64,000 nt of DNA from Cellulosimicrobium marinum (GCF_020551945.1 NZ_JAJBZH010000008.1:1-64000); one strand, 5' to 3'; shown: positions 8,601-17,551, numbered from the stretch's first letter. A program made the numbers and translations. The notes: generated by a model from the letters alone, not told the origin.

Positions 8601-11255
8601 GTGCGCGTGCTCGTCGTGACCGAGCGCCGGCTGGATGATGACCTGCTCGTCGTCGATCGCGTCGCCCTCGGGCGAGTCCTCGGCGTCCGTCACGTCGACG
8701 TCCCACGTGATCGCGTCGCCGAAGTTGAAGAACGCACCCGTCGGCGGCAGGCCGAAGTCGACCTCGGGCCGCGTGTTGCCCACGGTGATCGGCACGGTCG
8801 CGGTGCCGGTCTTGCCCGCGGGGTCGGTCACCGTGAGGCGGGCGTCGAAGACGCCGTTCTCCGTGAACGTGTGGGTCGGCGCGACCTCGGTCGAGTCGAC
8901 CTCGCCGTCACCGTCGAAGTCCCACGCGTACGTGAGCTCCTCGTTCTCCGGGTCGGAGCTGCCCGAGCCGTCGAACGACACCTCGAGCGGCGCGATGCCC
9001 GAGTCGGGCGTCGCCGTGGGCGTCGCCGACGGGGAGCGCGACCCCGAGACGTAGTCGATGCGGTGCAGGCCCGAGTTGGGGTTGTCACGGCCGAAGCCGC
9101 CGCCCCAGTCGAGGACGTACATCGAACCGTCCGGCCCGAACTTCGAGTCGATCGGCGCGAGGAACTGCTCGTCCGGCAGGAACGGGTTGACCTTCTCGAC
9201 GTCCGTGACGCCGGCTGCGGCCTCCGGGTCCTTCAGGTCGATCGAGTACATCTTGTTGCGCGCCCACTCGTAGAAGAAGGGCTTGCCGTCGTAGTACTCG
9301 GGGAACTTCGTGTCGGACTCCAGCTCGGGGTCGAACTGGTAGAACGGGCCGCCCATGGGCGCGAGGCCGCCGCCGGCGTTGATCACGCCGGGCACCGACG
9401 AGCGCTGGTAGCCGTACCAGAGGTCCGCCGGCTGCGCCGGGGGGAGCTCCGTGAGGCCCGTGTTGAGGATCGAGTCGTTGACCGGGGCGTCGCAGTCGAA
9501 GAAGTCCCCGACCGTCACCGGGCTGGTGCGGTAGTCGACGTCACGGAACGGCTCGTTGTTCCCCATGCACAGCGGCCAGCCGAAGTTGCCCGCCTCCTTG
9601 ACGAGGTTCCACTCCGCGATGCCCGCCGGACCGCGGTTCGCCGGGTTGTCCGACCCGTTGTCCGGCGAGTAGTCGGCCACACCGAGGTAACCCGTCGCGG
9701 GGTCGATCGTAAACCGGAACGGGTTGCGGAAGCCCATCGCATAGATCTCGGGCAGCGTCTTGTCGTCCGTGTCGGCCGCCTCGTCGAAGAGGTTGCCCTC
9801 GGGGATCGAGTACGTGCCGTCCGCCTCGGGGTGGATCCGCAGGACCTTGCCGCGCAGGTCGTTCGTGTTCGCGGACGTCGCGCGCGCGTCGTGCAGACGA
9901 CCCGGACGCTCCGAGATCGGTGCGTAGCCGCCCGACGGCTCGGAGTGCGGGTTCACGTCGTCGCCGATCCCGATGTACAGGTCACCGCTCACCGGGTCGA
10001 CGATGAGTCCGCCGCCCGTGTGACCCGGCTCGTCGGGCAGGCGCCCGGCCGGGAACTCGATGACCACGACCTCGGACGCGGGGTCGATGACCGTCGCACC
10101 GGGGCCGTTGGACGTCACCGTGAACCGCGAGACGCGGCTCACGAAGTTGGCCGGGTCGGAGTCGTCGTCGCTCACGGGCGAGTAGTACTGGTAGAGGTAC
10201 CCGTTCGTCGCGAAGTCCTTGTCGAGCGCGAGCCCGAGCAGGCCGTCCTCACCACCCGAGTACACGGGGATGGTGAGCGCGGTCGACGTGGTCTGCGTCT
10301 GCGGGTCGTAGACGCGGATCTGACCGCGCACGAGCTCGGTGTAGAACACGCGGCCGTCGGGCGCGATGTCGATGCCGAACGGCGCGCTCGTGTTCGTGTC
10401 GAGCGCGACCTTCTCGAACTGGCTCCAGTCCGTGCCGCCGCAGTCGCCCTCGGCCAGGCCCGCGGCCCACTCGACGCCGCCGACGATGTGCCGGACGAAG
10501 TCGGGCTCCTGGGTGTAGTGCGCGCCGAAGTGGCCCATGCCCGTCATCCAGGCACGGCCGCCGTCGTACGCCTTGCACCACGAGATCGGGTGGTCGTAGC
10601 CCATGGCGTTCCCGCCCGGGGCGTACGTCGACTCGTCCATCGTGGCGAGCACGTGGGCGTCGCCGCGGACGTTCGCGGAGAAGTTGTACCACTCGTCGGC
10701 GCGGTTCCAGCGCTGCGGCAGGTGCTCGGTCGACGGGTGCGTGGTGTCCTCGACCCGGACCGTGCCGGGCAGGCCCGGGCTCGACCCGGTGGCGGCGTGA
10801 CCGGGCATGAGCGCCCCGATCATGTCGTCCCACCACTGGTAGTTGCCGCGCATGTCCGTGGCGTTGTGGATGGCGACGATGCCACCGCCCGCCTGCTGGT
10901 AGCGCTCGAGCGCGGCCTTCTCGTCCGCGTTCCACGGGTCGCCGGACGCCTGGAACATCACCAGGGCGTCGTACTGCGCGAGGTCGGTGTCGTTGAAGAC
11001 CGTCGAGTCCTCGGTGTGGTCGGACGCGATCCCGGCGTCGGCGAACGCCGCCTCGAGCACCGGGGTGCCCTGCGTGATCGCCTCGGTGTGCCGGAACTGG
11101 GTCGTCTTGGTGAAGATGAGGACCTTCGGTTCGTCCTCTGCGGTCGGTACGACGTCGGCCGTGGCCATCGTGGCGGGCGCGAGCGTGAACGCCAGCGCTC
11201 CGATGGTCAGGGCCGCGACGGACCTCCCCCGGCGGGGGTGTCGTCGTGCGGTCAT
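5664..11255 (-). CDS. Exported ThuA - glucose/sorbosone dehydrogenase-like - PKD - CBM6 - DUF1349 protein
   Basis: This is an 1863-residue secreted protein. The signal peptide spans 1-33; the ThuA domain 44-268 (AIHNATDM, DEWYNF, GMGHFG). A GSDH/PQQ-sugar-dehydrogenase-like beta-propeller spans about 280-735 (GHTGGGLIVD, LRGKVLRIHPE, AMGFRNPFR, FGPDGSMYVLDWG). Then follow PKD (745-826), a CBM6-like domain (945-1065), an Ig-like domain (1072-1155), three concanavalin-type DUF1349-like domains (1163-1346, 1367-1555, 1566-1766) and a C-terminal module with two Cys residues (1773-1863). ThuA domains act in 3-keto-glucoside catabolism, and GSDH folds oxidise aldoses. The combination suggests oxidation or cleavage of a bound glycan outside the cell; the substrate is unknown. 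ATG 11255 has a GGAGG site 9 nt upstream. It is the last gene of operon 1. Confidence 0.85.
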   Translation of the reverse strand: MTARRHPRRGRSVAALTIGALAFTLAPATMATADVVPTAEDEPKVLIFTKTTQFRHTEAITQGTPVLEAAFADAGIASDHTEDSTVFNDTDLAQYDALVMFQASGDPWNADEKAALERYQQAGGGIVAIHNATDMRGNYQWWDDMIGALMPGHAATGSSPGLPGTVRVEDTTHPSTEHLPQRWNRADEWYNFSANVRGDAHVLATMDESTYAPGGNAMGYDHPISWCKAYDGGRAWMTGMGHFGAHYTQEPDFVRHIVGGVEWAAGLAEGDCGGTDWSQFEKVALDTNTSAPFGIDIAPDGRVFYTELVRGQIRVYDPQTQTTSTALTIPVYSGGEDGLLGLALDKDFATNGYLYQYYSPVSDDDSDPANFVSRVSRFTVTSNGPGATVIDPASEVVVIEFPAGRLPDEPGHTGGGLIVDPVSGDLYIGIGDDVNPHSEPSGGYAPISERPGRLHDARATSANTNDLRGKVLRIHPEADGTYSIPEGNLFDEAADTDDKTLPEIYAMGFRNPFRFTIDPATGYLGVADYSPDNGSDNPANRGPAGIAEWNLVKEAGNFGWPLCMGNNEPFRDVDYRTSPVTVGDFFDCDAPVNDSILNTGLTELPPAQPADLWYGYQRSSVPGVINAGGGLAPMGGPFYQFDPELESDTKFPEYYDGKPFFYEWARNKMYSIDLKDPEAAAGVTDVEKVNPFLPDEQFLAPIDSKFGPDGSMYVLDWGGGFGRDNPNSGLHRIDYVSGSRSPSATPTATPDSGIAPLEVSFDGSGSSDPENEELTYAWDFDGDGEVDSTEVAPTHTFTENGVFDARLTVTDPAGKTGTATVPITVGNTRPEVDFGLPPTGAFFNFGDAITWDVDVTDAEDSPEGDAIDDEQVIIQPALGHDEHAHPAEPLRGRTGTVQTSLGGGHSEDMNVFYVIDARYTDNGGEGDVPALTGSDTTLIFPKKREAEFHAASEGTTTIPSRDVEGGGSVVTGADGAWASYDPVSLYGVEALNLRVASAEEGTIELRRGAVDGELLGTAEVPETGLGTFTDVRVEMTDPMESFTLFVVFPGAGERRLNFIEADGKAVSDTTRPKVRITAPEAGVRLEQGEIAVTAEAEDTENTVTEVEFFVDGESIGTDTEAPYEATWEVTEDNNYELTAVATNDKGLYTRSRIVVAQVGDLFAGMQTFTNANGTFEQLAEGRYLVTSGGANMWQGTNEYSTIYREQDADENWSATVKINSQGNSNGSAKAGIIVRNDVTQTGSSQGYAALGIRPSNGFEWLRGNASGQLATSTGASTTSYPAWVRIVRDGDLYTAYWSKDGENFTQIGEPQALPGAASVQDVGMFVTAHSSTARSAVEFQDFVFDDDPVTPEEPGDDVPPQCLAHSSDEFDGDELDARWTVVRQAEGAAISVTDGHAVLPVVQGDINEAATGPISYLGQPAPAGDWTIETKIETGLAREWQHAGLLVHVDDDEYTKLAFTKNQNGNRFLEFQTETGGTRTWHGQATVTEDFPSTVFLRLVSDGSQITGAYSADGETWTDLDGAAPVKDGATFGVMAGGDTATADTVAKVDYVRVSGAEPDDGVREPSDEFDGDALDGCRWDAVVRYDSSKVAMAGGELRITTQPGDINGVNNDDPRNVVLQTAPEGDWVAETRLKAPLLHQWQLAGLIAYADDDNYVKADVVAKNAPGAALNLGAELVSEKGAQFGNGGNRQLEIADSTESGYWYLRLEKTGDTYQGWVSDGGVNWTSLGAPVTNDVPLTSIGVMAIGPEQQTPVTVAFDWFRLTTADEEPEVAVEVETSVRCLAGKAYVAVRATNADEAAAAITLATPFGTKEFAEVAVGKAAYQSFAVRAADVEAGTVTVTATIGERTATVEVPYDAHSCG

Positions 11256-11359
11256 CGTGTGGTGCCTCCAGGGCATGACGTGCGGGGCCCGGGCCTCGTC
11301 GCCCGGGCAGGGCGGTCGCGTCATCCCGCGGCGTGCCGGCGCCGGCGGTCGTGCAACGA

Positions 11360-12262
11360 CTACGGCTGGGTGAGCTCCGGCGCGGGCATCAGTCCCTTCA
11401 GGTGGGTCAGGCCATCGACGGCGATGGCGTCCTGGGTCGGTGCCAGCGGCCGCCAGATCGAGGCGGCCGTGGCGATGGTCGCGTTCTCGGCCGTGAACGA
11501 CTCGATGACGAGCGGGCCGTCGTAGCCCGCCGCGTCGAGCGCCGCCAGGAACGCGGGCCAGTCGAGGTGGTCGGTACCCGGCGCGCCGCGGTCGTTGGCG
11601 CACACCTGGACGTGCGCGATGCGCTCGCCCGCGCGCGCGACCGCGGCGGGCAGGTCCGTCTCCTCGATGTTCATGTGGTAGACGTCGAGCATGAGGCCGA
11701 TGCCCTCGGCGGGCAGCCTCCGCACGACCTCGAGTCCCTGGTCGACCGTGTTGACCAGGGACGTCTCGTACCGGTTGAGCGGCTCGAGACCGACGACGAC
11801 GCCCGCGCCGACCGCGTGGTCGACGACGGGCGCGAGGTGGCTCGCCAGCTCGTCGTACGCCGCCTCGCGCTCGGCGGCCCCGAGGCGCCACGTGCGCCCG
11901 ACGGACGCGTAGGCCGGGCCCCCGACGACGGGGGCGCCCACCGTGCGTGCCACGTCGACGACGTGGCGCAGGTAGTCCTGGGTGGTGCGCACCGTCGCCG
12001 CGTCGGTCGCGACGAGCTCGCGCCCCTCCCCCATGACGAGGGAGACGCTCGCCCCGAGGCCGTGGTCGGCGAGGACCCGCGCCGCGAGGGCCGGGTCCCA
12101 GTCGCCGGGCTGCTCCACGGGCAGCTCGAGCACGTCGAACCCCCACGCGGCGACGCGCGGGGCGATCTCCTGCAGCGCGGAGTCGGTCAGCGGGGACGTC
12201 CACACCCAGGTGTTGACGCCGAGGCGCCTCGGACGCAGGGACGGGGCGGGGGAAGGAGCCAC
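11360..12262 (-). CDS. TIM-barrel sugar isomerase/epimerase (tagatose 3-epimerase-like)
   Basis: This 300-residue cytosolic protein belongs to the xylose-isomerase-like TIM-barrel superfamily. The four expected metal ligands are visible: Glu in GLEPLNRYE, Asp in MLDVYHM, His in IAHVQV and Glu in LVIESF. The EPLNRYETSLVN segment is typical of D-psicose/D-tagatose 3-epimerases. In this operon it probably handles a ketosugar made by the oxidoreductase and ThuA proteins. GTG 12262 is chosen because the conserved barrel starts soon after it; upstream codons are Arg/Pro-rich and unlike protein. The ribosome-binding site is weak. Relatives act as catalytic subunits of C-glycoside-cleaving enzymes, so a lyase role is an alternative. 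Confidence 0.8.
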   Translation of the reverse strand: MAPSPAPSLRPRRLGVNTWVWTSPLTDSALQEIAPRVAAWGFDVLELPVEQPGDWDPALAARVLADHGLGASVSLVMGEGRELVATDAATVRTTQDYLRHVVDVARTVGAPVVGGPAYASVGRTWRLGAAEREAAYDELASHLAPVVDHAVGAGVVVGLEPLNRYETSLVNTVDQGLEVVRRLPAEGIGLMLDVYHMNIEETDLPAAVARAGERIAHVQVCANDRGAPGTDHLDWPAFLAALDAAGYDGPLVIESFTAENATIATAASIWRPLAPTQDAIAVDGLTHLKGLMPAPELTQP

Positions 12263-12287
12263 TCTGCTCGATCTCTCTCTCGACGGG

Positions 12288-12353
12288 GCGCCCGGCCGGT
12301 CGGCCTCCGGCCGGGCGCTGCCGCGCCCCGAGCGGGCGAGCCCGGGGCGCGGC
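12288..12353 (-). terminator. Two hairpins between the binding-protein and epimerase genes
   Basis: Hairpin one pairs 12288-12299 with 12307-12318 (12 bp, perfect). Hairpin two pairs 12320-12329 with 12344-12353 (10 bp). Such stems after a binding-protein gene often stabilise its mRNA or attenuate downstream expression. No U-tract is present. Confidence 0.55.
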
Positions 12354-12362
12354 GGTGCGGGG

Positions 12363-13592
12363 TCAGCGGTCGGTCCAGGCCTCCGGGAAGCCCGGGAGGT
12401 CCTCACCGCCGAACTTCGCGTAGTGCAGCGACGGCATCTCCGAGTTCGCCTCGAGGTACGCGTCCAGCTCGTCGGCCTCGATCGGCTCCTGCGGCAGGAC
12501 CCACTCCGAGGGGACCTCCTCGCCGGCCCAGATCATCTGCGCGGCGAGGATCGGCGTGCGCCACTGGAAGTTCGAGTACACGGCGCCGATGGCGGTCATG
12601 TCCGTGTCCTGCCACTTGCGCAGGAAGCTCATCTCGTCCTCGCCCATGAACACCGGGTAGGGCTTGCCGGCGTCCTCGAACGCCTCGACGGCCGCGACCG
12701 CGCCGTCGCCCGCGTCCATCCAGATGCCGTCGACGTCGCCGCGCTGCAGGTACTGCGTGACGATGTCCTTGATCTGCGCGGCGTCACCGCCCGTGAACTC
12801 CTGCCCGACGACCTCGAGGCCCGACTCGGAGAAGATCTTGTCGGCCGCGGCCCAGCGGTTCTCCAGGACGTCGACGCCCGGGAGGATGCGCAGCGCGAGG
12901 ACCGTCGACCCCTCGTCGAGGTTGTCGACGAGGAACTCGGCGCCGTCCGCACCGTAGGCGTAGCCGCCGATCGGGTGGATGAACGTCACCATGCAGTCGG
13001 TGTTGACGCCGCGGTCGAACACGATGACCGGCTTGCCCGACTCGCACGCCGCCTCGACCGCGGGCGTGAGCGTCGCCGTCGTGGACGGCGAGATGATGAT
13101 CGCGTCGCAGTCGCCGGCCTCGACGAAGGCCTGGATGTCGGAGATCTGCTTGTTGTCGTCGTCCGCGGCGTCGGAGACGCGGAACTCGCCGATCACGCCC
13201 TCCTCCGTGAGGACGTCGACCTGCTGCTGCATCGTGATCCAGCCGGTCACGCGCCACGGGTTGGAGACCGAGGCGTTCGAGAAGCAGAGGGTGTTGTCGC
13301 CGCCGTCGCTCGCGAACTCGGCGGTGTCCACGTACTCGGGCTCGATCGCCTGGAGCCACGGCTGGTCGGCCGGGCCCTCGGGCTCGATGTCGCGCTGCGC
13401 GAGCTGGCGGTCGTAGTCCGCCTGGACGAACCACTCGGAGTCGGCGCCGCCGGTCTCCTCGCTGTCCTGGGTCTCCTCGGCCGACGTCTCACCGCCCTCG
13501 CCGGTGTCGGTCGGGGTGTCGGTGGTGCAGGCGGCCGTGGCGAACAGTGTCGCCACCGCCGCGCCGGCCAGGAGTGCTCGTGTACGTCGCAT
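12363..13592 (-). CDS. ABC sugar transporter substrate-binding lipoprotein
   Basis: This 409-residue lipoprotein has a signal peptide ending LFATAAC (Cys22) and an acidic Ser/Thr/Glu linker to about residue 50. The periplasmic-binding-protein type I fold carries NASVSNPWR near its start, then DIQAFVEAGDCDAIIISPS, KPVIVFDRGVN and DGIWMDAGDGAV. It would capture a sugar outside the membrane for the two permeases and ATPase encoded just upstream. ATG 13592 follows an AAGGAGAGAAGGAC site. The 112-bp gap from the permease and the hairpins after the gene suggest separate tuning of its level. Confidence 0.88.
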   Translation of the reverse strand: MRRTRALLAGAAVATLFATAACTTDTPTDTGEGGETSAEETQDSEETGGADSEWFVQADYDRQLAQRDIEPEGPADQPWLQAIEPEYVDTAEFASDGGDNTLCFSNASVSNPWRVTGWITMQQQVDVLTEEGVIGEFRVSDAADDDNKQISDIQAFVEAGDCDAIIISPSTTATLTPAVEAACESGKPVIVFDRGVNTDCMVTFIHPIGGYAYGADGAEFLVDNLDEGSTVLALRILPGVDVLENRWAAADKIFSESGLEVVGQEFTGGDAAQIKDIVTQYLQRGDVDGIWMDAGDGAVAAVEAFEDAGKPYPVFMGEDEMSFLRKWQDTDMTAIGAVYSNFQWRTPILAAQMIWAGEEVPSEWVLPQEPIEADELDAYLEANSEMPSLHYAKFGGEDLPGFPEAWTDR

Positions 13593-13704
13593 GTCCTTCT
13601 CTCCTTGGTGAGACGTCGTCGTCCCGCTGGCAGCGGGGGAAGGGGGTGGTGCTGCCCGGGCAGGGCAGGGCTGGGTGACCGGGCCGCCGTGCGGCGCCGG
13701 GGTG

Positions 13705-14784
13705 TCAGGCGTTGGCGGGGGCGGGCTCCTTCGGTGCGGGGGTCGGGCCCGCCGCAGGCGGGGCGTCGGACGCACGGCGTCGGCGCGTGCGGCGCGGGAG
13801 AGCCGCGTAGGCGACCGCCGCGATGATGATCACGCCCTGGACCGCCGGGCGGATGGTCGAGGGGAGACCGAGCTGGTTGAAGAGCGTGAACAGCGCCTCC
13901 AGGGTCAGCGCGCCGGCCATCGCGGCGACGACGCTCCCGCGCCCGCCACCGAGCACGACGCCGCCGAGCACGACCGCGGTGATCGCCATGAACTCCAGGC
14001 CCTGGCCGACCTGGGCCGTGACGCCCGCGTAGCCGCCGATGAGGATCGCGGCCACGGTCGCCATGAAGCCCGACAGGAGGAAGGCGCGCGTGCGCACCCA
14101 CCACACGGGCGACCCCGCGTAGGCGGCCGCGACGTCGTTGTCCCCCGTCGCGACGAGCGTCCGACCGAACGGCCGGCGCATGAGCAGCACGGCGAGCACG
14201 CCGAGCGTCACGACGATCATCAGGGCGAACGGGACCTGGAACTGGCCGGTCTCCCCCGGGATCCCGCCGCGGCCCCACTGCCGGAAGCCCTCCGTCAGCG
14301 CACCGGTGGGGGCGCCGCCGGTCCACAGCCGGATCGCGCCGTACAGCACCAGCATCATGCCGAGCGTCGCGATGAACGACGGCACCTTGAGGATCGTCGT
14401 CACGAGCCCGTTGACGAGACCGACGGCGAGCCCGAACAGGACCATGAGCGCCATGACGGGCCAGGTCATCGAGTCCTCGCCGTCCATGAGCTTGGCCGCG
14501 ATGACGACCTGTGCGCCCACGAGCGACCCGACCGAGAGGTCGAACTCGCCGGAGACGATGACGAAGTACTGGCCGATCGCGAGGATGACCAGCGGGGCGG
14601 CCTTCTTGACGAACGCCATGAGGGACATCGGCTCGCCGAACGACGGGTTCATCACGAGGATGCCCACGAAGACGAGGACGAGCAGGGCGAAGACCGTCCA
14701 GCTCCCGCCCGCGGTGAGGCGCTCGAGGAACCCGGCCCGCGGAGCCTTGGCCGGGATGGTCCGGCGTGCGGTGTCGGTGGTCAT
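13705..14784 (-). CDS. ABC sugar transporter permease (RbsC/XylH type)
   Basis: The 359-residue integral membrane protein is of the ribose/xylose permease family (BPD_transp_2), with family motifs IVSGEFDLSVGSLVG, VPSFIATLGMML and AVVLGGVVLGGGRGSVV. About ten membrane segments are expected. The basic, Pro-rich C-terminal tail is cytosolic. Its ATG overlaps the stop of the preceding permease gene (ATGA), implying translational coupling and a heteromeric pair with it. Confidence 0.9.
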   Translation of the reverse strand: MTTDTARRTIPAKAPRAGFLERLTAGGSWTVFALLVLVFVGILVMNPSFGEPMSLMAFVKKAAPLVILAIGQYFVIVSGEFDLSVGSLVGAQVVIAAKLMDGEDSMTWPVMALMVLFGLAVGLVNGLVTTILKVPSFIATLGMMLVLYGAIRLWTGGAPTGALTEGFRQWGRGGIPGETGQFQVPFALMIVVTLGVLAVLLMRRPFGRTLVATGDNDVAAAYAGSPVWWVRTRAFLLSGFMATVAAILIGGYAGVTAQVGQGLEFMAITAVVLGGVVLGGGRGSVVAAMAGALTLEALFTLFNQLGLPSTIRPAVQGVIIIAAVAYAALPRRTRRRRASDAPPAAGPTPAPKEPAPANA

Positions 14785-15914
14785 GCGGACGCACCTCCGG
14801 CGGTGCTCGTCGGCGCGGCGGCCGGTGCGGACGGTGCGGACGGTGTCGGTGCCGAGGATGCCGGCGGTCCCGGTGGTGGCGCGCCCTTCCCGGTGGACCG
14901 GAACCGGGCTCGGCTGCTCGCCGGGTCGATCTGCCGCCGGGCGTAGAGGGCGACGGCGGCGATGATGATGGTGCCGCGCAGGACGTCCTTGAAGAACGGG
15001 TCGACGTCGAGGACGTTGAACACCGTGTCGAGCACCGCGAGGATGAGCACGCCGCCGACGGTCCCGACGACGGACCCGCGCCCGCCGAGCAGCAGCGTCC
15101 CGCCGAGCACGACGGCCGCGATCGAGTCGAGGTCGAGCCCGTAGGAGTAGACGAGGGCGTTCCCGGTGCCGAAGCGCGCCGCGATGAGGAGGCCGGCGAC
15201 ACCCGCGCACACCGAGCACAGCACGTGCGCGACGAGGAGGGTGCGGTCGCTGCGGATGCCCGAGAGGCGGGCGACGTCGACGTTCCCGCCGACCGCGAAC
15301 ATGTGGTACCCGGTCCGCGTGCGCGCCAGGAGCACGACGCCCGCCGCCGCGACGGCGAGCATGACGATCGTCGAGACCGGCACGGGACCGACCCGGGTGT
15401 ACCCGAACATCTGGAACGAGGCCGGCACGTCGCCCGCCGGGCCCTTGAACTGCGTGTCGAGGTAGCCCTTGATGATGAGGCCGACACCGAGCGTCGCGAT
15501 GAAGGGGTTGACCCGCAGCTTCGTCACGACGAGCCCGTTGACGAGACCGACGCCCGCGGCCACGACCAGCGCGACGAGCACGCCGAGCCACACGCGCGAC
15601 GGGTCGCCCGCCATCGTCGTGGCGCCCATGATCGAGCACAGCGCCACGACGTACCCGACCGACAGGTCGAGCGAGCGGCACAGGATGACGAACGTCTGCC
15701 CGATCGCGACGAAGCCGAGCAGGCTCGTCTGGGTGAGCATGTACGCGGTGTTGGCGGTGGAGAACAGGTTCCCCCCGCCCATCGCGACCAGCACGCCGGC
15801 GATGACGAGGATGCCGACGAGGGCGAGGTAGACGATCTCCGTCGACCCCAGCCGGCGGCGGCGCGTGGACGCGCGGCGCGCGGTCGGGGCGGCGGTGGCG
15901 ACCGCGGTGCTCAT
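14781..15914 (-). CDS. ABC sugar transporter permease (RbsC/XylH type)
   Basis: This 377-residue permease is a paralogue of the next gene. It has the family signatures LCRSLDLSVGYVVAL, VNPFIATLGVGLI and AVVLGGTLLLGGRGSVVG, and a long Ala/Pro/Ser-rich C-terminal tail after residue 335. With its neighbour it forms the membrane channel of the importer. ATG 15914 has an AAGGAGG site 5 nt upstream and overlaps the ATPase stop by 4 bp. Confidence 0.9.
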   Translation of the reverse strand: MSTAVATAAPTARRASTRRRRLGSTEIVYLALVGILVIAGVLVAMGGGNLFSTANTAYMLTQTSLLGFVAIGQTFVILCRSLDLSVGYVVALCSIMGATTMAGDPSRVWLGVLVALVVAAGVGLVNGLVVTKLRVNPFIATLGVGLIIKGYLDTQFKGPAGDVPASFQMFGYTRVGPVPVSTIVMLAVAAAGVVLLARTRTGYHMFAVGGNVDVARLSGIRSDRTLLVAHVLCSVCAGVAGLLIAARFGTGNALVYSYGLDLDSIAAVVLGGTLLLGGRGSVVGTVGGVLILAVLDTVFNVLDVDPFFKDVLRGTIIIAAVALYARRQIDPASSRARFRSTGKGAPPPGPPASSAPTPSAPSAPAAAPTSTAGGASA

Positions 15915-17551
15915 CGGTCCTCCTTCGGGCCGTGGGAGCGGGACGGTGTGGTCGGGTGGTCGGCGTGCTCGGAGTGCTCGGCGAGCGCCGCGAGGTCGAC
16001 GTGGACGTGCTCGGCGGACTCCTCGCCGGCACCCGTGGCGAGCGCCATGACGGTCTCCTCGTCGCTGCCGGTGGGCAGCTCGCCCGCGAGCCGGCCGTCG
16101 CGCATCACGAGGATGCGGTCGGCCATCGCGATGACCTCGGGCAGCTCGGACGAGATGAACAGCACGGCCACGCCCTCGCGGGTGAGGTCGCGCATGAGGT
16201 CGTACACGGCGCGCTTGGCGCCGACGTCGATCCCGCGCGTCGGCTCGTCGAGCACGATGACCTTGGGGTCGGTGACGAGCCACTTGGCGAGGACGACCTT
16301 CTGCTGGTTGCCGCCCGAGAGGAACTGGACCTCGGTCTCCTGCGACGCCGCGACGAGCTCGAGCGACGAGAGGATGCCGGGGATGCGGCGGGCCCGCCGG
16401 TCGGACGAGCCGGGCAGCACCGCGTCGAGCACGAGCCGCGCGTTGGCGAGGATCGACTGCCCGAGCGCGAGGCCCTCGGCCTTGCGGTCCTCGGTGACGA
16501 GCGCGAGGCCGGCGCGGACCGCCTGGCGCGGCGAGCGCACGTCGACCTGCCGCCCCTCGACGAGGACCCGCCCGCGCGTGAAGCCCGCGATGCCGAAGAT
16601 CCCGTGGGCGATCTCGGTGCGGCCGGACCCTTGGAGGCCCGCGAGGGCGACGATCTCGCCGGCGCGCACCTCGATGGTGACGTCGTCGACCTGGGCGTTG
16701 CCGACGCCCTCGAGGGAGAGGCGCACGTCGCCGGGCACGATCGCCGGGTCCTTGTCGGGGAAGTACCCCGAGAACTCGCGCCCGACCATCGTGCGCACGA
16801 GACCGTCCGGGTCGATGTCCGCGGTCGGGGTGGTCAGGACGTGGTTGCCGTCCTTGAGGACCGTGATCGTGTCGCAGAGGTCGAAGATCTCCTTGAGCCG
16901 GTGCGAGACGTAGAGGATCGCGACGCCGCGCTCCTTGAGCCGGTGGACGAGCTCGTAGAGGAGCTCGACCTCCTGGTCGGCCAGCGCGGCCGTGGGCTCG
17001 TCCATCGAGATGATGCGCGCGTCGTAGGACACGGCCTTGACGATCTCGACGATCTGCTGCTGCGCGACCGACAGCGACCCGACGCGCATCCACGCCGTGA
17101 TGCTCCCGAGACCGAGGTCCTCGAGGAGCGCGGTGGTGTCGTCGAGCATCCGGCGACGGTCGACGAGCCCGGCGCGCCGCGGCTCGCGGCCGAGGTAGAC
17201 GTTCTCGGCGACGGACCGCTCGGGCAGGAGGTTGAACTCCTGGAAGACGGTCGAGACGCCGGCGTGCTGCGCGGCGAGCGGCGTCGGGAAGCTCGCGGGA
17301 GCGCCGTCGAGCTCCATGGTCCCGCCGTCCGGGCGGTGGACGCCCGCGATGATCTTCATGAGGGTCGACTTGCCGGCGCCGTTCTCGCCGACGAGCGCGT
17401 GCACCTCACCCGCGCGCACGTCGAGGTCGATGCCGCGCAGGACGGAGTTGCCGAAGAACTCCTTGCCGATGCCGCGCAGGCGCAGGAGCGGCTGGGAGCC
17501 GGGGTCGCCGGGCGCGGACGGGCCGGGCTCGCGCGTCGTCGTCGCGGTCAT
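15911..17551 (-). CDS. Sugar ABC transporter ATPase, two nucleotide-binding domains (RbsA/MglA type)
   Basis: The 546 residues hold two ABC domains. The first has Walker A GENGAGKST (55-63), a divergent signature SLSVAQQQ and Walker B IISMDEPTAAL. The second has a degenerate Walker A (AGLQGSGRTE), a good signature LSGGNQQK and Walker B VIVLDEPTRG. This is the normal CUT2 arrangement of one intact and one degenerate site. A His-rich C-terminal tail of about 40 residues (HVHVDLAALAEHSEHADH) is unusual. The start overlaps the oxidoreductase stop (ATGA). Confidence 0.93.
   Translation of the reverse strand: MTATTTREPGPSAPGDPGSQPLLRLRGIGKEFFGNSVLRGIDLDVRAGEVHALVGENGAGKSTLMKIIAGVHRPDGGTMELDGAPASFPTPLAAQHAGVSTVFQEFNLLPERSVAENVYLGREPRRAGLVDRRRMLDDTTALLEDLGLGSITAWMRVGSLSVAQQQIVEIVKAVSYDARIISMDEPTAALADQEVELLYELVHRLKERGVAILYVSHRLKEIFDLCDTITVLKDGNHVLTTPTADIDPDGLVRTMVGREFSGYFPDKDPAIVPGDVRLSLEGVGNAQVDDVTIEVRAGEIVALAGLQGSGRTEIAHGIFGIAGFTRGRVLVEGRQVDVRSPRQAVRAGLALVTEDRKAEGLALGQSILANARLVLDAVLPGSSDRRARRIPGILSSLELVAASQETEVQFLSGGNQQKVVLAKWLVTDPKVIVLDEPTRGIDVGAKRAVYDLMRDLTREGVAVLFISSELPEVIAMADRILVMRDGRLAGELPTGSDEETVMALATGAGEESAEHVHVDLAALAEHSEHADHPTTPSRSHGPKEDR

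Noticed and set aside
8409-11525. A 1038-codon plus-strand open frame
   Set aside because: Antisense to the first ThuA-GSDH gene; no signal or motif.
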